Shown here piece by piece: positions 7,105-14,965 of a stretch of 21,240 bases of DNA. Made by a program: the position numbers and the translations under genes. Position 1 is the first letter of the stretch. Every line of letters starts with the position of its first letter. The stretch is taken from positions 1 to 21,240 of the forward strand of contig CAJWLW010000052.1 in NCBI GenBank assembly GCA_913042885.1, written 5' to 3'. Source of the stretch: an uncultured Lentisphaeria bacterium. Lineage in GTDB: Bacteria; Verrucomicrobiota; Lentisphaeria; JABSQK01; CAJWLW01. Under the pieces are notes generated by a model that did not search any database, was not told the DNA's origin, and saw only the letters and a program-made list of their open reading frames with translations.

Positions 7105-7110
7105 CCCCTT
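7105..7110 (-). promoter_or_regulatory. Ribosome binding site fixing the AbgT start
   Basis: On the minus strand AAGGGG lies 7 nt before the ATG at 7097-7095. The remaining divergent gap to 7204 must hold promoters for both directions, but I see no convincing pair of -35 and -10 boxes. Confidence 0.55.
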
Positions 7111-7204
7111 ACAATGTCGCACTGTCCAACGGGAATTCCAAGACACTGGATCAACGCTGCATTAGGTTGTACTGTTGTGTTGCACACATCCGAGAGAGGA
7201 AGAC

Positions 7205-8365
7205 ATGTCTGTATCTATTGTTGGTTGGGGCCACACAAAATTCGGAAAGCTCGAGCAGGACGTCGAAGACCTGATCATCGAGGCGGCTACCGCTGCGATT
7301 GCCAACGCCGGGGTGCCGGCGGCCGATATCGATGCGGTCTATCTGGGCTGGTACAATGGTGGATTCAGCGCGCAGGACTTCGGCTCGTCGCTGGTGATGA
7401 ACGGTATCGACGAGCTGCGATTCAAGCCTGCGACGCGGGTGGAAAACGCCTGCGCCACCGGTTCCGCTGCGGTCCATCAGGGCGCCAACCTCATCGACGC
7501 CGGCCGGGCTCGCTTTGTTCTCGTTGTCGGCGTCGAGAAAATGACCACGTCGCCGCCGGCCGAGGTCGGTCCGATCCTGATGAAAGCCTCGTATATGAAG
7601 GAGGAGTGCAAGCCGGGCTGCGGCTTCGTCGATATTTTCGGGCAGATCGCCGCAACCTATTTTGACAAGTACGGTGACAAATCCGATGCCCTGGCGGTTA
7701 TTGCTGCCAAGAACCATGCCAACGGCTGTGACAACCCTCTGGCGCATCTGCGCAAGGACCTGGGCTACGAATTCTGTGCCACTATTTCCGAGAAGAACCC
7801 ACAGGTTGCAGGCCCGCTCCGGCGCACAGACTGTTCACTGGTCTCCGACGGCGCTGCGGCTGTTGTGCTGACCGATGCGTCGACCGCACAGTCGATGCCG
7901 CAGCGCGTGTCGATCGCCGCACGATGCCAGGTCAATGATTACCTGCCGATGAGCAAGCGGGACTTGCTGTACTTCGAAGGCTGCGCCCGGGCCTGGAGCG
8001 GGGCGATGTCCATCGCCGGCATTACGCTCGACGACCTCGACCTGGTCGAGACCCACGACTGCTTCACGGTGGCCGAGCTCATGCAGTACGAAGCCATGGG
8101 ACTGACGCCGCCGGGGCAGGGCGATACTGCGGTGCTCAGCGGGTTGACGGCCAAGGACGGCAAGCTGCCGGTCAACCGTTCCGGCGGCCTCAAATCCAAA
8201 GGCCATCCGATCGGCGCCACTGGTGTATCGATGCACGTCATGACGGCAATGCAGCTCACCGGAACCGCGGGCGACCTGCAGTTGCCGAACGCCGAAATCG
8301 GCGGCGTCTTCAATATGGGCGGTGCCGCCGTGGCAAACTACTGCTCGATTCTCAAGGCCGGCTGA
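7205..8365 (+). CDS. SCP2-type thiolase-family protein (acyl-CoA acyltransferase)
   Basis: The 386-residue protein has a complete thiolase fold. The nucleophilic Cys83 is in ENACATGSAA, the loop HDCF is at 284-287, and the His of GHPIGATG is at 334. The usual C-terminal CxG motif is replaced by FNMGGAAVANY. This combination marks the SCP2/SCP-x thiolase subgroup, in which the second catalytic cysteine comes from HDCF. Members cleave or form 3-oxoacyl-CoA, or carry out related acyl transfers. An SD (GAGAGGAAG) precedes ATG 7205. The gene stands alone: there is no DUF35-type OB-fold partner and no other beta-oxidation gene in view. It diverges from the AbgT gene and converges on the ABC operon with a 28-nt gap. 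The physiological substrate cannot be told. Confidence 0.93.
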   Translation: MSVSIVGWGHTKFGKLEQDVEDLIIEAATAAIANAGVPAADIDAVYLGWYNGGFSAQDFGSSLVMNGIDELRFKPATRVENACATGSAAVHQGANLIDAGRARFVLVVGVEKMTTSPPAEVGPILMKASYMKEECKPGCGFVDIFGQIAATYFDKYGDKSDALAVIAAKNHANGCDNPLAHLRKDLGYEFCATISEKNPQVAGPLRRTDCSLVSDGAAAVVLTDASTAQSMPQRVSIAARCQVNDYLPMSKRDLLYFEGCARAWSGAMSIAGITLDDLDLVETHDCFTVAELMQYEAMGLTPPGQGDTAVLSGLTAKDGKLPVNRSGGLKSKGHPIGATGVSMHVMTAMQLTGTAGDLQLPNAEIGGVFNMGGAAVANYCSILKAG

Positions 8366-8371
8366 GCCTTG
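8353..8371 (+). terminator. Weak hairpin around the thiolase stop
   Basis: CAAGGC (8353-8358) and GCCTTG (8366-8371) can pair with a 7-nt loop that holds the TGA of the thiolase gene. No T-run follows. It is a weak candidate for termination in the 28-nt convergent gap. Confidence 0.22.
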
Positions 8372-8393
8372 CCCGCTTTCGACCGCGCCGGCA

Positions 8394-10127
8394 TCAGTGG
8401 TTGAAGCGCGTCTGCAGCTCGTACATCTTGCGGTACAGTCCGGGGCGGGCCAGGAGTTCTGCGTGGCTGCCGCGATCAACGATCTGTCCCTTGTGCAGCA
8501 CCACGATGGTGTCGACATCCCGAATCGTCGACAGACGATGCGCAATGAGAATGGTTGTTTTGCGCTGCATTACATAGTCCAGGGCCTTCTGGATCATGAT
8601 TTCCGTGCGTGTATCGATGTTGGCTGTGGCCTCGTCGAAAATCAGAATCTCGGCCGGCGACGCCAGTGCCCGGGCCAGGGCGATCAACTGCCGCTGCCCC
8701 ATCGACAGGTTGGTGCCTTCGCTATCGAGCACCGTCCGGTAGCCGTCCGGCAGTTGGCGGATGAATTCGTCCGCCATAATATCGCGGCAGATGTCCTCGA
8801 CCCGCGCTTCGGTCACGTCCGGCCGGTTCAGCGCAATATTGTAAAAGACGGTTTCATGAAAGATCGACGGCTCCTGCGGCACCAGCACGACCGTTTCCTT
8901 GAGGCGCTGCCGAGGTATCTGCCGGATCGATGTGTTGCCAAGCAGGATTTCACCGTTGTCCGGCCCGAGATCGTACTGTCGCGTCAGCAGCCGGATGATT
9001 GTCGATTTTCCGGAACCGGTCGGCCCGACGATAGCCAGACTGCTGCCCGGTGCCACCTGCAGATCGATGCCGTTCAAGACCGGTTCATCCCGGATGTAGG
9101 AGAAGCTGAGATTTTGCAATTCGAGGTCCGTGCTGTCAGCGGATTCCGTACCCGTGTCGTCCGGCAGCGGTATCGACATCACCTGATGAATCTTGTTGAC
9201 CGCGGCAAGGGCTGACTGCAGGACAGCAAAGCGGCCGCCCATCTGCTTGATCGGCGGAAAGATCAGCCACAGCCACTGGATATACGCGACGATGCCGCCG
9301 ATCCTCAGGCCGTCGTCAAGCAGCGACGACCGTGCGATGAGAATGAGGACGGCGCCGATGGCGATGAATGACATGCCCTCGATAATCGAGAACAGCAGTG
9401 CTTCGTGGCTGATCGTCTGGATGTTCTTGTCGCGGTACTTGTTGTTCTGCTTCTCGAAGTCCGCCATGAAGGCAGTTGTCATATTGAAGTTTTGCAGTTC
9501 GAACACCATCGTCAGAGCTTCGTTGATGCGAGCTGTCAGACGGCCGTTGATCGTGCGGATCTGATCGAAGAGCCGTCGCAGAATCCGCCGGAAAATATCG
9601 ACGATCAGAATCAGCAGCGGCAGAAGAATCAGCGTCCACAGACCGAGCTGCACATTGACCAGCAGGATGTTGATGAAGATGAAGAGAATCAGCAGCGCGT
9701 CGCCGATCAGATTGGTGAGCCCCGCGGTCATCGTTTCACCGATCGCCTCGACATCACTCGTCGTGCGGCTTACGTACACGCCGAGCGGCTGTTTGTCGTA
9801 CCGGTCTTTACCGAGGAAACAAATGTGCCGCATCACCTTCGCACGGATCCCGGCAAGCGTACGGATGCCGGCGGACTGCATGCTGATGTTCTGAACAATC
9901 ATCGTGACGAATGCCAGCAACACGAGGCCGAGATACACGAACCCTGCCGCGATAGTGTATTTCAGATCGCCCTCCACGATGCCGAAGTCGATGGCACGCT
10001 GCGTCACGATCGGTGTGATCGACATCAAAGCGGCATACACAGGCATCAGTGCGAATGCCAGCAGAAAGCGCCATTTGTAGTGGCGCGTGAAGCCGAGGAA
10101 AAACCGGATGAGACTGCGATCGGTCAT
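8394..10127 (-). CDS. ABC exporter half-transporter carrying the active Walker B glutamate
   Basis: The 577-residue protein has an N-terminal six-helix ABC exporter membrane domain (residues about 1-310) fused to a nucleotide-binding domain (about 335-577), the layout of MsbA and BmrA types. Motifs: Walker A GPTGSGKS at 368-375, signature LSMGQ at 474-478 (not canonical LSGGQ), Walker B ILIFDE with catalytic Glu499, and switch His530 in LIAHRLST. Its ATG overlaps the TGA of the upstream gene by 4 nt, so the two halves are translationally coupled. Together they make a heterodimer. The substrate is unknown; lipids, peptides and drugs are all handled by this family. It is the second gene of a two-gene minus-strand operon. 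Confidence 0.93.
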   Translation of the reverse strand: MTDRSLIRFFLGFTRHYKWRFLLAFALMPVYAALMSITPIVTQRAIDFGIVEGDLKYTIAAGFVYLGLVLLAFVTMIVQNISMQSAGIRTLAGIRAKVMRHICFLGKDRYDKQPLGVYVSRTTSDVEAIGETMTAGLTNLIGDALLILFIFINILLVNVQLGLWTLILLPLLILIVDIFRRILRRLFDQIRTINGRLTARINEALTMVFELQNFNMTTAFMADFEKQNNKYRDKNIQTISHEALLFSIIEGMSFIAIGAVLILIARSSLLDDGLRIGGIVAYIQWLWLIFPPIKQMGGRFAVLQSALAAVNKIHQVMSIPLPDDTGTESADSTDLELQNLSFSYIRDEPVLNGIDLQVAPGSSLAIVGPTGSGKSTIIRLLTRQYDLGPDNGEILLGNTSIRQIPRQRLKETVVLVPQEPSIFHETVFYNIALNRPDVTEARVEDICRDIMADEFIRQLPDGYRTVLDSEGTNLSMGQRQLIALARALASPAEILIFDEATANIDTRTEIMIQKALDYVMQRKTTILIAHRLSTIRDVDTIVVLHKGQIVDRGSHAELLARPGLYRKMYELQTRFNH

Positions 10128-11995
10128 TTCTCCAGCTCCAGCAGTTGCTGCTCAACGACCTGATGCTCGTAGGTCTGTCGATACCCTTCGTGGCAGCCGA
10201 GCAGCTCGTCATGGGTGCCGCGGTCAACGATGCAGCCGTCTGCCATGATCAGAATCTGGTCGCACGGGATCAGTGCTGAGATCCGATGGGAAATAATGAT
10301 CAGCGTCTCATCGGGCAGCCTTGAATACAGGGCTGCCAGAATCCTGCTTTCGGTCTCGTGATCGACTGAGGAAATGATATCGTCCAGCACCAGGAGCTGG
10401 CGCGGCTTGAGCAGGGCCCGCAGAATTGCCAGGCGCTGGCGCTGGCCGCCGGAGAGCCGGATGCCGTGTTCCCCGATGACCGTATCGAGTCCGGCGTTGA
10501 ACAGTGTCAGGTCATTGGCCAGCTGGCTGATCTCGAAGGCGTCGTCAAAGGCTGTCGCGTGGAAGGTTTCTTCCATGGCGCCGTCGCTGTGCTCACGGAT
10601 CAGATCGAGATTATGCCCGATCGAGCCGTCGAAATGCCGATTGTCCTGGGTCGCAATTGCGAACTGCTTCAGCAGTACATCAGTCGAGATTCGTCCGTAG
10701 TCGATACCCTGAAACCGGCACGTGTCGGGCGGCGTTGGCAGGTTGCCAGTCAGCAGATTGAGCAACGTGGTTTTACCGGACCCGGTCTGTCCGAAGATCC
10801 CGTACTTGCGCCCGCGCAGGATGTCGAGCGCGTCGATGCGCAGCTCGAACGGCTGGCTGAACTCGTTGGCAACCGCGGTGCTGTCCTCGTCGTTGGCCGC
10901 GGCCGCGGTATCATAGTGGAATCGCAGGTCGCGAATCGAGACAAGCACCTCGTTGTCGGTGTGTGCCAGCAACGCCGGCACGGTCGAAACTTCCTTGATT
11001 CTCTCGCGTTGGTTTACGTCGTCCGCGAGGTCTCGGATGTCGTAGATGCGCTCCAGGCAGACCTCGCCTCGCTGGAAAATGGAAATCAGAAAACCCCAGA
11101 CCCGCATCGGTTCCTGGATCAGCCCGAGATAGATGCTGTACTCGACGAATTCTGCGATACCGAACGCCCCGTTGATTACCAGAGGTCCGCCCACGACCAT
11201 CAGGATGAACGTCGCCAGACTGGCCACGGCAACGGCGAAATTGGTGACGATGATTCGCAGGTTCTGGACGTTCTCCGAGCGATCGCGATAGGCGTGATTC
11301 TCATCCGAGAAACGTCGGAAGAGGCTGTCGAAGACCGGATAAATACTCAGCAGCGTGTGTGCCCGCAGCAGTTCCCGAATCGTCTCGGTCAACTTGCCGA
11401 GCTGCCGTTGCACCATTCGCGCCCGGCGCATCATTATCGCGGCGAGAAATTTAATGACCAACACGGCCAGTGGCAGCGTCAGCAGGCAGACCACTGTCAG
11501 CTTGGTGCTGATTTGGAACATGTTGAAAAGACAGAAGCCTGCCAACAGTACACTGTTGATCGTGTGCAGGATGCCCATGGACAGCAGCACGCGTGTCAGG
11601 TTGATGTCGTTTGTGCCGCGACTCACCAGATCGCCGGTGCTGTAGCCGCCCAAAAAACGTGTGGGAATGGAGATCGCGTCGTTGAAGTAATCCTGGCGTA
11701 TTTCGGCTTCTACCCGGCGTCCGGGAATGAAGATGTAGATCCGCGACAGCACCCGGAACACGCACAGCAGCAGGCCAAGCCCGATAATCTGCCAGCCCAC
11801 ATAACACAGGCGATCGGCGTCGCTGGCGTTGCCGATGACATCGCCGTTCTGAACCAGGTCGATACCCCGGCCGATGAACCTCGGGATAGTCGTCGTTGCG
11901 GCAACCGTGATGACCAGGAAGAGGATACCCCAAAAGTAGAACATGCCCTTGCCGGGCAGGTACTCACGCAGGAAACGGCGGCTGAAGGGAAGCAT
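10124..11995 (-). CDS. ABC exporter half-transporter with degenerate Walker B
   Basis: The 623-residue partner of the downstream half-transporter has a membrane domain at about 15-315 and a nucleotide-binding domain at about 350-605. Walker A is GQTGSGKT (402-409), the signature is canonical LSGGQ (514-518), and Walker B is LLVLDD with Asp539 where a catalytic Glu is expected. The switch His570 is in ISHRIS. The aspartate makes its own ATP site weak, while its good signature serves the partner's site. A polar insert of about 20 residues (around 362-382) lies early in the nucleotide-binding domain. The start codon ATG 11995 has no obvious SD, although no better start is seen. It is the first gene of the operon and diverges from the oxidoreductase gene at 12223. 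Confidence 0.92.
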   Translation of the reverse strand: MLPFSRRFLREYLPGKGMFYFWGILFLVITVAATTTIPRFIGRGIDLVQNGDVIGNASDADRLCYVGWQIIGLGLLLCVFRVLSRIYIFIPGRRVEAEIRQDYFNDAISIPTRFLGGYSTGDLVSRGTNDINLTRVLLSMGILHTINSVLLAGFCLFNMFQISTKLTVVCLLTLPLAVLVIKFLAAIMMRRARMVQRQLGKLTETIRELLRAHTLLSIYPVFDSLFRRFSDENHAYRDRSENVQNLRIIVTNFAVAVASLATFILMVVGGPLVINGAFGIAEFVEYSIYLGLIQEPMRVWGFLISIFQRGEVCLERIYDIRDLADDVNQRERIKEVSTVPALLAHTDNEVLVSIRDLRFHYDTAAAANDEDSTAVANEFSQPFELRIDALDILRGRKYGIFGQTGSGKTTLLNLLTGNLPTPPDTCRFQGIDYGRISTDVLLKQFAIATQDNRHFDGSIGHNLDLIREHSDGAMEETFHATAFDDAFEISQLANDLTLFNAGLDTVIGEHGIRLSGGQRQRLAILRALLKPRQLLVLDDIISSVDHETESRILAALYSRLPDETLIIISHRISALIPCDQILIMADGCIVDRGTHDELLGCHEGYRQTYEHQVVEQQLLELEK

Positions 11996-12027
11996 CGTTA
12001 CGGGCTCGATAGATCAGGAAGTTCGCA

Positions 12028-12059
12028 GGTTGCGTCGGGCGACGACGCTGCAGGCAACC
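12028..12059 (-). promoter_or_regulatory. Possible leader hairpin upstream of the ABC exporter operon
   Basis: The 227-nt divergent gap 11996-12222 holds an inner inverted repeat GCGTCG/CGACGC (12032-12037 and 12043-12048, 5-nt loop). An overlapping outer pair GGTTGC/GCAACC lies at 12028-12033 and 12054-12059. It lies 33-64 nt before the ABC start codon. Function is unknown. Confidence 0.25.
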
Positions 12060-12163
12060 CGTAACATGACGCGTGCCCGGGAAATGACCATTGCTGTCTC
12101 GCGCCACGCGAATGAAACACTGCCGTGCCGTGTCCAACCGCGTCTAAAATGATCTGTGGATTC

Positions 12164-12192
12164 TTGAACGAGCCGACCATCTGCGTTACTGT
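12164..12192 (+). promoter_or_regulatory. Possible sigma-70-like promoter for the oxidoreductase operon
   Basis: TTGAAC (12164-12169) is followed after 17 nt by TACTGT (12187-12192). A good SD (AAGGGGTGA, 12208-12216) lies between it and the ATG at 12223. The hexamers match consensus only in part. Confidence 0.3.
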
Positions 12193-12222
12193 TTTGTTCA
12201 CTACAGAAAGGGGTGAAATCAC

Positions 12223-13227
12223 ATGCATAGAATCGGCATCATCGGTTGCGGTTGGATCGCACCGTTCCATCTCGCGGCACTGCAGAAGTTCGCCGATCGC
12301 GCCACCGTCGCGTGGGTGGCCGACATCGACAGTGTCCGCGCCGACGCCGTCGCTTCGCGCTACAGCGTTCGAGCAATCAGCGACTATCGTGAGAGGCTCG
12401 ACGAGGTCGATTGCGTGCATATTCTGTTGCCCCACCACCTCCATTGTCAGGTCACGACTGTCTGCCTCGAGGCGGGCAAGCATGTGTTGCTGGAAAAGCC
12501 CATTGCAACCAGCCTCGAAGACGCCGACACTATGATCGCCTGTGCCGAACGCAACGCCCGCACCCTCATGGTTGGCTATCTGCATCGCTATCGCAAGTCC
12601 ATTCAGATGTTCAAAGAGATCGTGACCGGCGGGAGCTACGGGAGACTGTTCATGCTCGACGCCATGATGGACGAATCTCTAAAAGGCTATTTGACCGGCT
12701 GGACCAGCCGCAAAGAGACGCTTGGCGGTGGGGTGTTCTTTTCGTCGTCGCCGCATATGCTCGACGTGATGCTGTGGATCGCCGGGGACGTGCGCTGTGC
12801 CAGCGTTGTCGGCACACATGGCGGTTGCAACATAGAAGGCGAAGACACGGCCTGCTCCATCCTCAAGTTCGAGAACGGCGTCATCGGCGTCACCCGCCAC
12901 ACGTGGGCATCTCCGGCAGCACCGATCTGGTACACAATGGAAGCAGTGTGTGAACAGGCGCGCGTCCGCCTGACGACGTCACCGGAGGGCGACCTGTTTC
13001 GCGACGGGCCCGAGTGCGCCTGGACAACCAGGATTGAGGCGCACGGGGCGCACGACGAAGTTTTGCTGGAAAGTGGTGAAGGACTTGATCTTACCGCCGA
13101 AGTCGAGCACTTTTTCGACTGTGTCGACACCGGCGCCTGCCCGCAGACGGATGGGCGCGCTGCCCGCAAGATCATCGAGCTTGTGCTCAACGCCTACGCC
13201 GATGCTGAGCAGCGCGGTGGTCTCTGA
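12223..13227 (+). CDS. Gfo/Idh/MocA-family NAD(P)-dependent oxidoreductase
   Basis: This 334-residue cytoplasmic enzyme should oxidise or reduce a hydroxyl of a sugar, inositol or related compound with NAD(P). The N-terminal Rossmann domain shows IGIIGCGWIAPFH at about 4-16. The conserved EKP motif is at 91-93, with Lys92 as the catalytic lysine. The C-terminal domain has GGGVFFSSSPHMLDVMLW at about 168-185, placing His178 and Asp181 in the expected active-site helix. The ATG has a good SD. It leads a compact plus-strand operon: 22 nt to the VOC gene, and 18 nt from there to the M20 peptidase gene. Specificity cannot be read from the sequence. It is only distantly similar to the other oxidoreductase of this window at 19946, so the two are not a recent duplication. 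Confidence 0.93.
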   Translation: MHRIGIIGCGWIAPFHLAALQKFADRATVAWVADIDSVRADAVASRYSVRAISDYRERLDEVDCVHILLPHHLHCQVTTVCLEAGKHVLLEKPIATSLEDADTMIACAERNARTLMVGYLHRYRKSIQMFKEIVTGGSYGRLFMLDAMMDESLKGYLTGWTSRKETLGGGVFFSSSPHMLDVMLWIAGDVRCASVVGTHGGCNIEGEDTACSILKFENGVIGVTRHTWASPAAPIWYTMEAVCEQARVRLTTSPEGDLFRDGPECAWTTRIEAHGAHDEVLLESGEGLDLTAEVEHFFDCVDTGACPQTDGRAARKIIELVLNAYADAEQRGGL

Positions 13228-13249
13228 GAACCGCAAACGGATCTGAACC

Positions 13250-13759
13250 ATGCACAAAGACTGGGACATTGTTGCTGCCCACTGGTCGCCCGCCGGTGTC
13301 ACATCAACTTTGCAGGCGCTCAGTGACGACATTCGCGGGTACCTGAGCAACAACGCCGTCGAGCCAGGCGACCTCAGCCACTTTGGAATTGTTGTCGAAA
13401 ATATCGATGGCAGTGTTGAGCGCTTGAACCAGGACCTCGACACAGCATGGACGTCGACGACGCGTGACTGGGTGGCGGCTATGGGCGTACACGTCGCACG
13501 GGGCGACTTTCATGGTATCGAGTTGGAATTCATTCAGCCGGTCGGCCCGAGCTTTTTCCTCGAGGCGTTGCAGGCCGGCGGCGAAGCCGTCCATCACGTC
13601 TCTTTCACAGTCGCCGATATCGATGCCGGGCACGCGGCGTTGGCCGATGCCGGCGAGCCGTCGCTGGGCGGTATCAGACAGGGGTCGCACGGCCGAATCG
13701 CGTTCTTTGCGCCGTCGGAGGTTGCTCCGGTTTGCGTCGAACTGTGTCAACAGCATTGA
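13250..13759 (+). CDS. VOC-superfamily metalloenzyme, methylmalonyl-CoA epimerase-like
   Basis: The 169-residue protein has two beta-alpha-beta-beta-beta modules of the vicinal oxygen chelate fold after a 40-residue N-terminal extension. Module 1 begins LSHFGIVVENIDGSVERL (about 42-59) and ends with ELEFIQPV. Module 2 begins VHHVSFTVADIDAG (about 114-127) and ends PVCVELCQ. Likely metal ligands are His44, Glu91 or Glu93, His115 or His116, and Glu164, a complete set. The pattern resembles methylmalonyl-CoA epimerase and related isomerases, but glyoxalase- or dioxygenase-like activity is not excluded. The N-terminal extension is unusual for small VOC proteins. There is no strong SD, so expression probably depends on coupling to the oxidoreductase gene 22 nt upstream. 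Confidence 0.82.
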   Translation: MHKDWDIVAAHWSPAGVTSTLQALSDDIRGYLSNNAVEPGDLSHFGIVVENIDGSVERLNQDLDTAWTSTTRDWVAAMGVHVARGDFHGIELEFIQPVGPSFFLEALQAGGEAVHHVSFTVADIDAGHAALADAGEPSLGGIRQGSHGRIAFFAPSEVAPVCVELCQQH

Positions 13760-13777
13760 AAATCGGGATTTGCAGCG

Positions 13778-14944
13778 ATGAACACAATGACGACTGAGCG
13801 TGTCTGCACATTGCTGTGCGACATGATTCGCTGTGACACCATCAACCCGATGGGACGTCCACACAAACTCACCCGCACCGTCGAGCGGCCGCTGGTCGAC
13901 CTGCTCGAAAGCGTCTTTGCCGATACCGGTGCAGTCGTGACGCCGATGCCGGTCAGCGAGCTGCATGAGAACCTGGAGATTCGCATTGCCGGTCGCCAGG
14001 ATGGGCCGCCGCTCTTTTTTGAATCTCACATGGACACTGTTCCGGCGGACGACTGGCTCGACACGGCGCTGATTCCCCGAGTCGATGGGGACATTGTCTA
14101 CGGCCGCGGCGCCTGTGACGATAAAGGTCCGCTGGCGTCCATGGTTGCCGCTGTCCTCGACATCCTCGAGTCCGGCGAACCGCCGCCGTATCCCGTGATC
14201 CTGCTGGCTGCCGGCGACGAGGAGAGTGCGCAGACCGGCATCAGGCAATACGTCAGCGATCACCGCGGACCTTATCAGATTGCCGTCTTTGGGGAGCCCA
14301 CTTCAAATGTTCCAGTCATTCAGCATAAGGGTGTCGTGCGCTGGGATATCACAATCAGGGGCGTCAGTGCGCATACGTCACAGCCGGAATTCGGACGCAA
14401 CGCGATTCACGACATGATCAAGGTGATCCGGCGGCTTGCCGATTATCAGGACGAAATCGAGGCGCTGCACAGCAACCCTTTGATGTCAGGTCCGCGAATC
14501 AATGTCACACGCATCGACGGTGGGCGCACCCGCAACGCCGTTCCCGACGAATGCACGATCTGGGTTGACTACCGCATCATGCCGGGCCTGGATTCGGCCG
14601 AGGAGCGGCAGAAGGTTATCGATGACCTGGCGCAGCTTGGTCTCGATATTACCCATGCCGAGCCTCAGGTTGCCATGCCGCCGCTCAGCACGCATCCGGA
14701 CTCGGCTCTGGTTCGTCAAGCGGCCGCAACGTCCAGCGAAGTCACCGGCCGGAAAATCGCCCCACTGGGGGCACCCTACGGTACGGACGCCGCGTGGATC
14801 GATACTGGTACGCCGACGCTGGTTATCGGTCCCGGCGACATCAAGCATGCCCACGCCATCGACGAGTTCGTTACGATGACAGAAGTCATGCAGTGCGCCG
14901 AGATTCACCGGCGGCTGATGATGCATGACTGGCGGGCTGAATAG
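13778..14944 (+). CDS. M20-family metallopeptidase / amidohydrolase (ArgE/DapE-like)
   Basis: This 388-residue enzyme belongs to the di-zinc M20 family, which hydrolyses amide bonds of N-acyl amino acids or small peptides. All catalytic motifs are present: SHMDTVP with His84 and Asp86, GRGACDDKGP with bridging Asp114, GDEES with general base Glu148 and ligand Glu149, Glu173 in FGEPT, the lid-domain His199 in VSAHTSQPEFGRNAI, and a C-terminal HAHAIDEF with His359 as the last ligand. No signal peptide is seen, so it should act in the cytoplasm. ATG 13778 and ATG 13787 are both usable starts. It ends the three-gene operon and converges on the LVIVD gene with a 21-nt gap. The exact substrate (acyl-amino acid, dipeptide or aminobenzoyl-glutamate-like conjugate) is open. 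Confidence 0.92.
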   Translation: MNTMTTERVCTLLCDMIRCDTINPMGRPHKLTRTVERPLVDLLESVFADTGAVVTPMPVSELHENLEIRIAGRQDGPPLFFESHMDTVPADDWLDTALIPRVDGDIVYGRGACDDKGPLASMVAAVLDILESGEPPPYPVILLAAGDEESAQTGIRQYVSDHRGPYQIAVFGEPTSNVPVIQHKGVVRWDITIRGVSAHTSQPEFGRNAIHDMIKVIRRLADYQDEIEALHSNPLMSGPRINVTRIDGGRTRNAVPDECTIWVDYRIMPGLDSAEERQKVIDDLAQLGLDITHAEPQVAMPPLSTHPDSALVRQAAATSSEVTGRKIAPLGAPYGTDAAWIDTGTPTLVIGPGDIKHAHAIDEFVTMTEVMQCAEIHRRLMMHDWRAE

Positions 14945-14965
14945 TCCGGGCGCGAACCGCCTGGC

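Noticed and set aside
7098..7187. A longer AbgT start 30 codons upstream
   Set aside because: The extra residues have no family match, and ATG 7097 has a strong SD at the right distance.
10466..12064. A 532-codon open frame on the plus strand, antisense to the ABC exporter gene
   Set aside because: Its product is rich in Gln, Asp, His and Arg with no domain or hydrophobic core. It mirrors the codon pattern of the clearly real ABC gene on the other strand.
13304..14263. A 319-codon minus-strand frame opposite the VOC and M20 genes
   Set aside because: It runs across the boundary of two real genes, has no recognisable domain, and has the composition of an antisense shadow.
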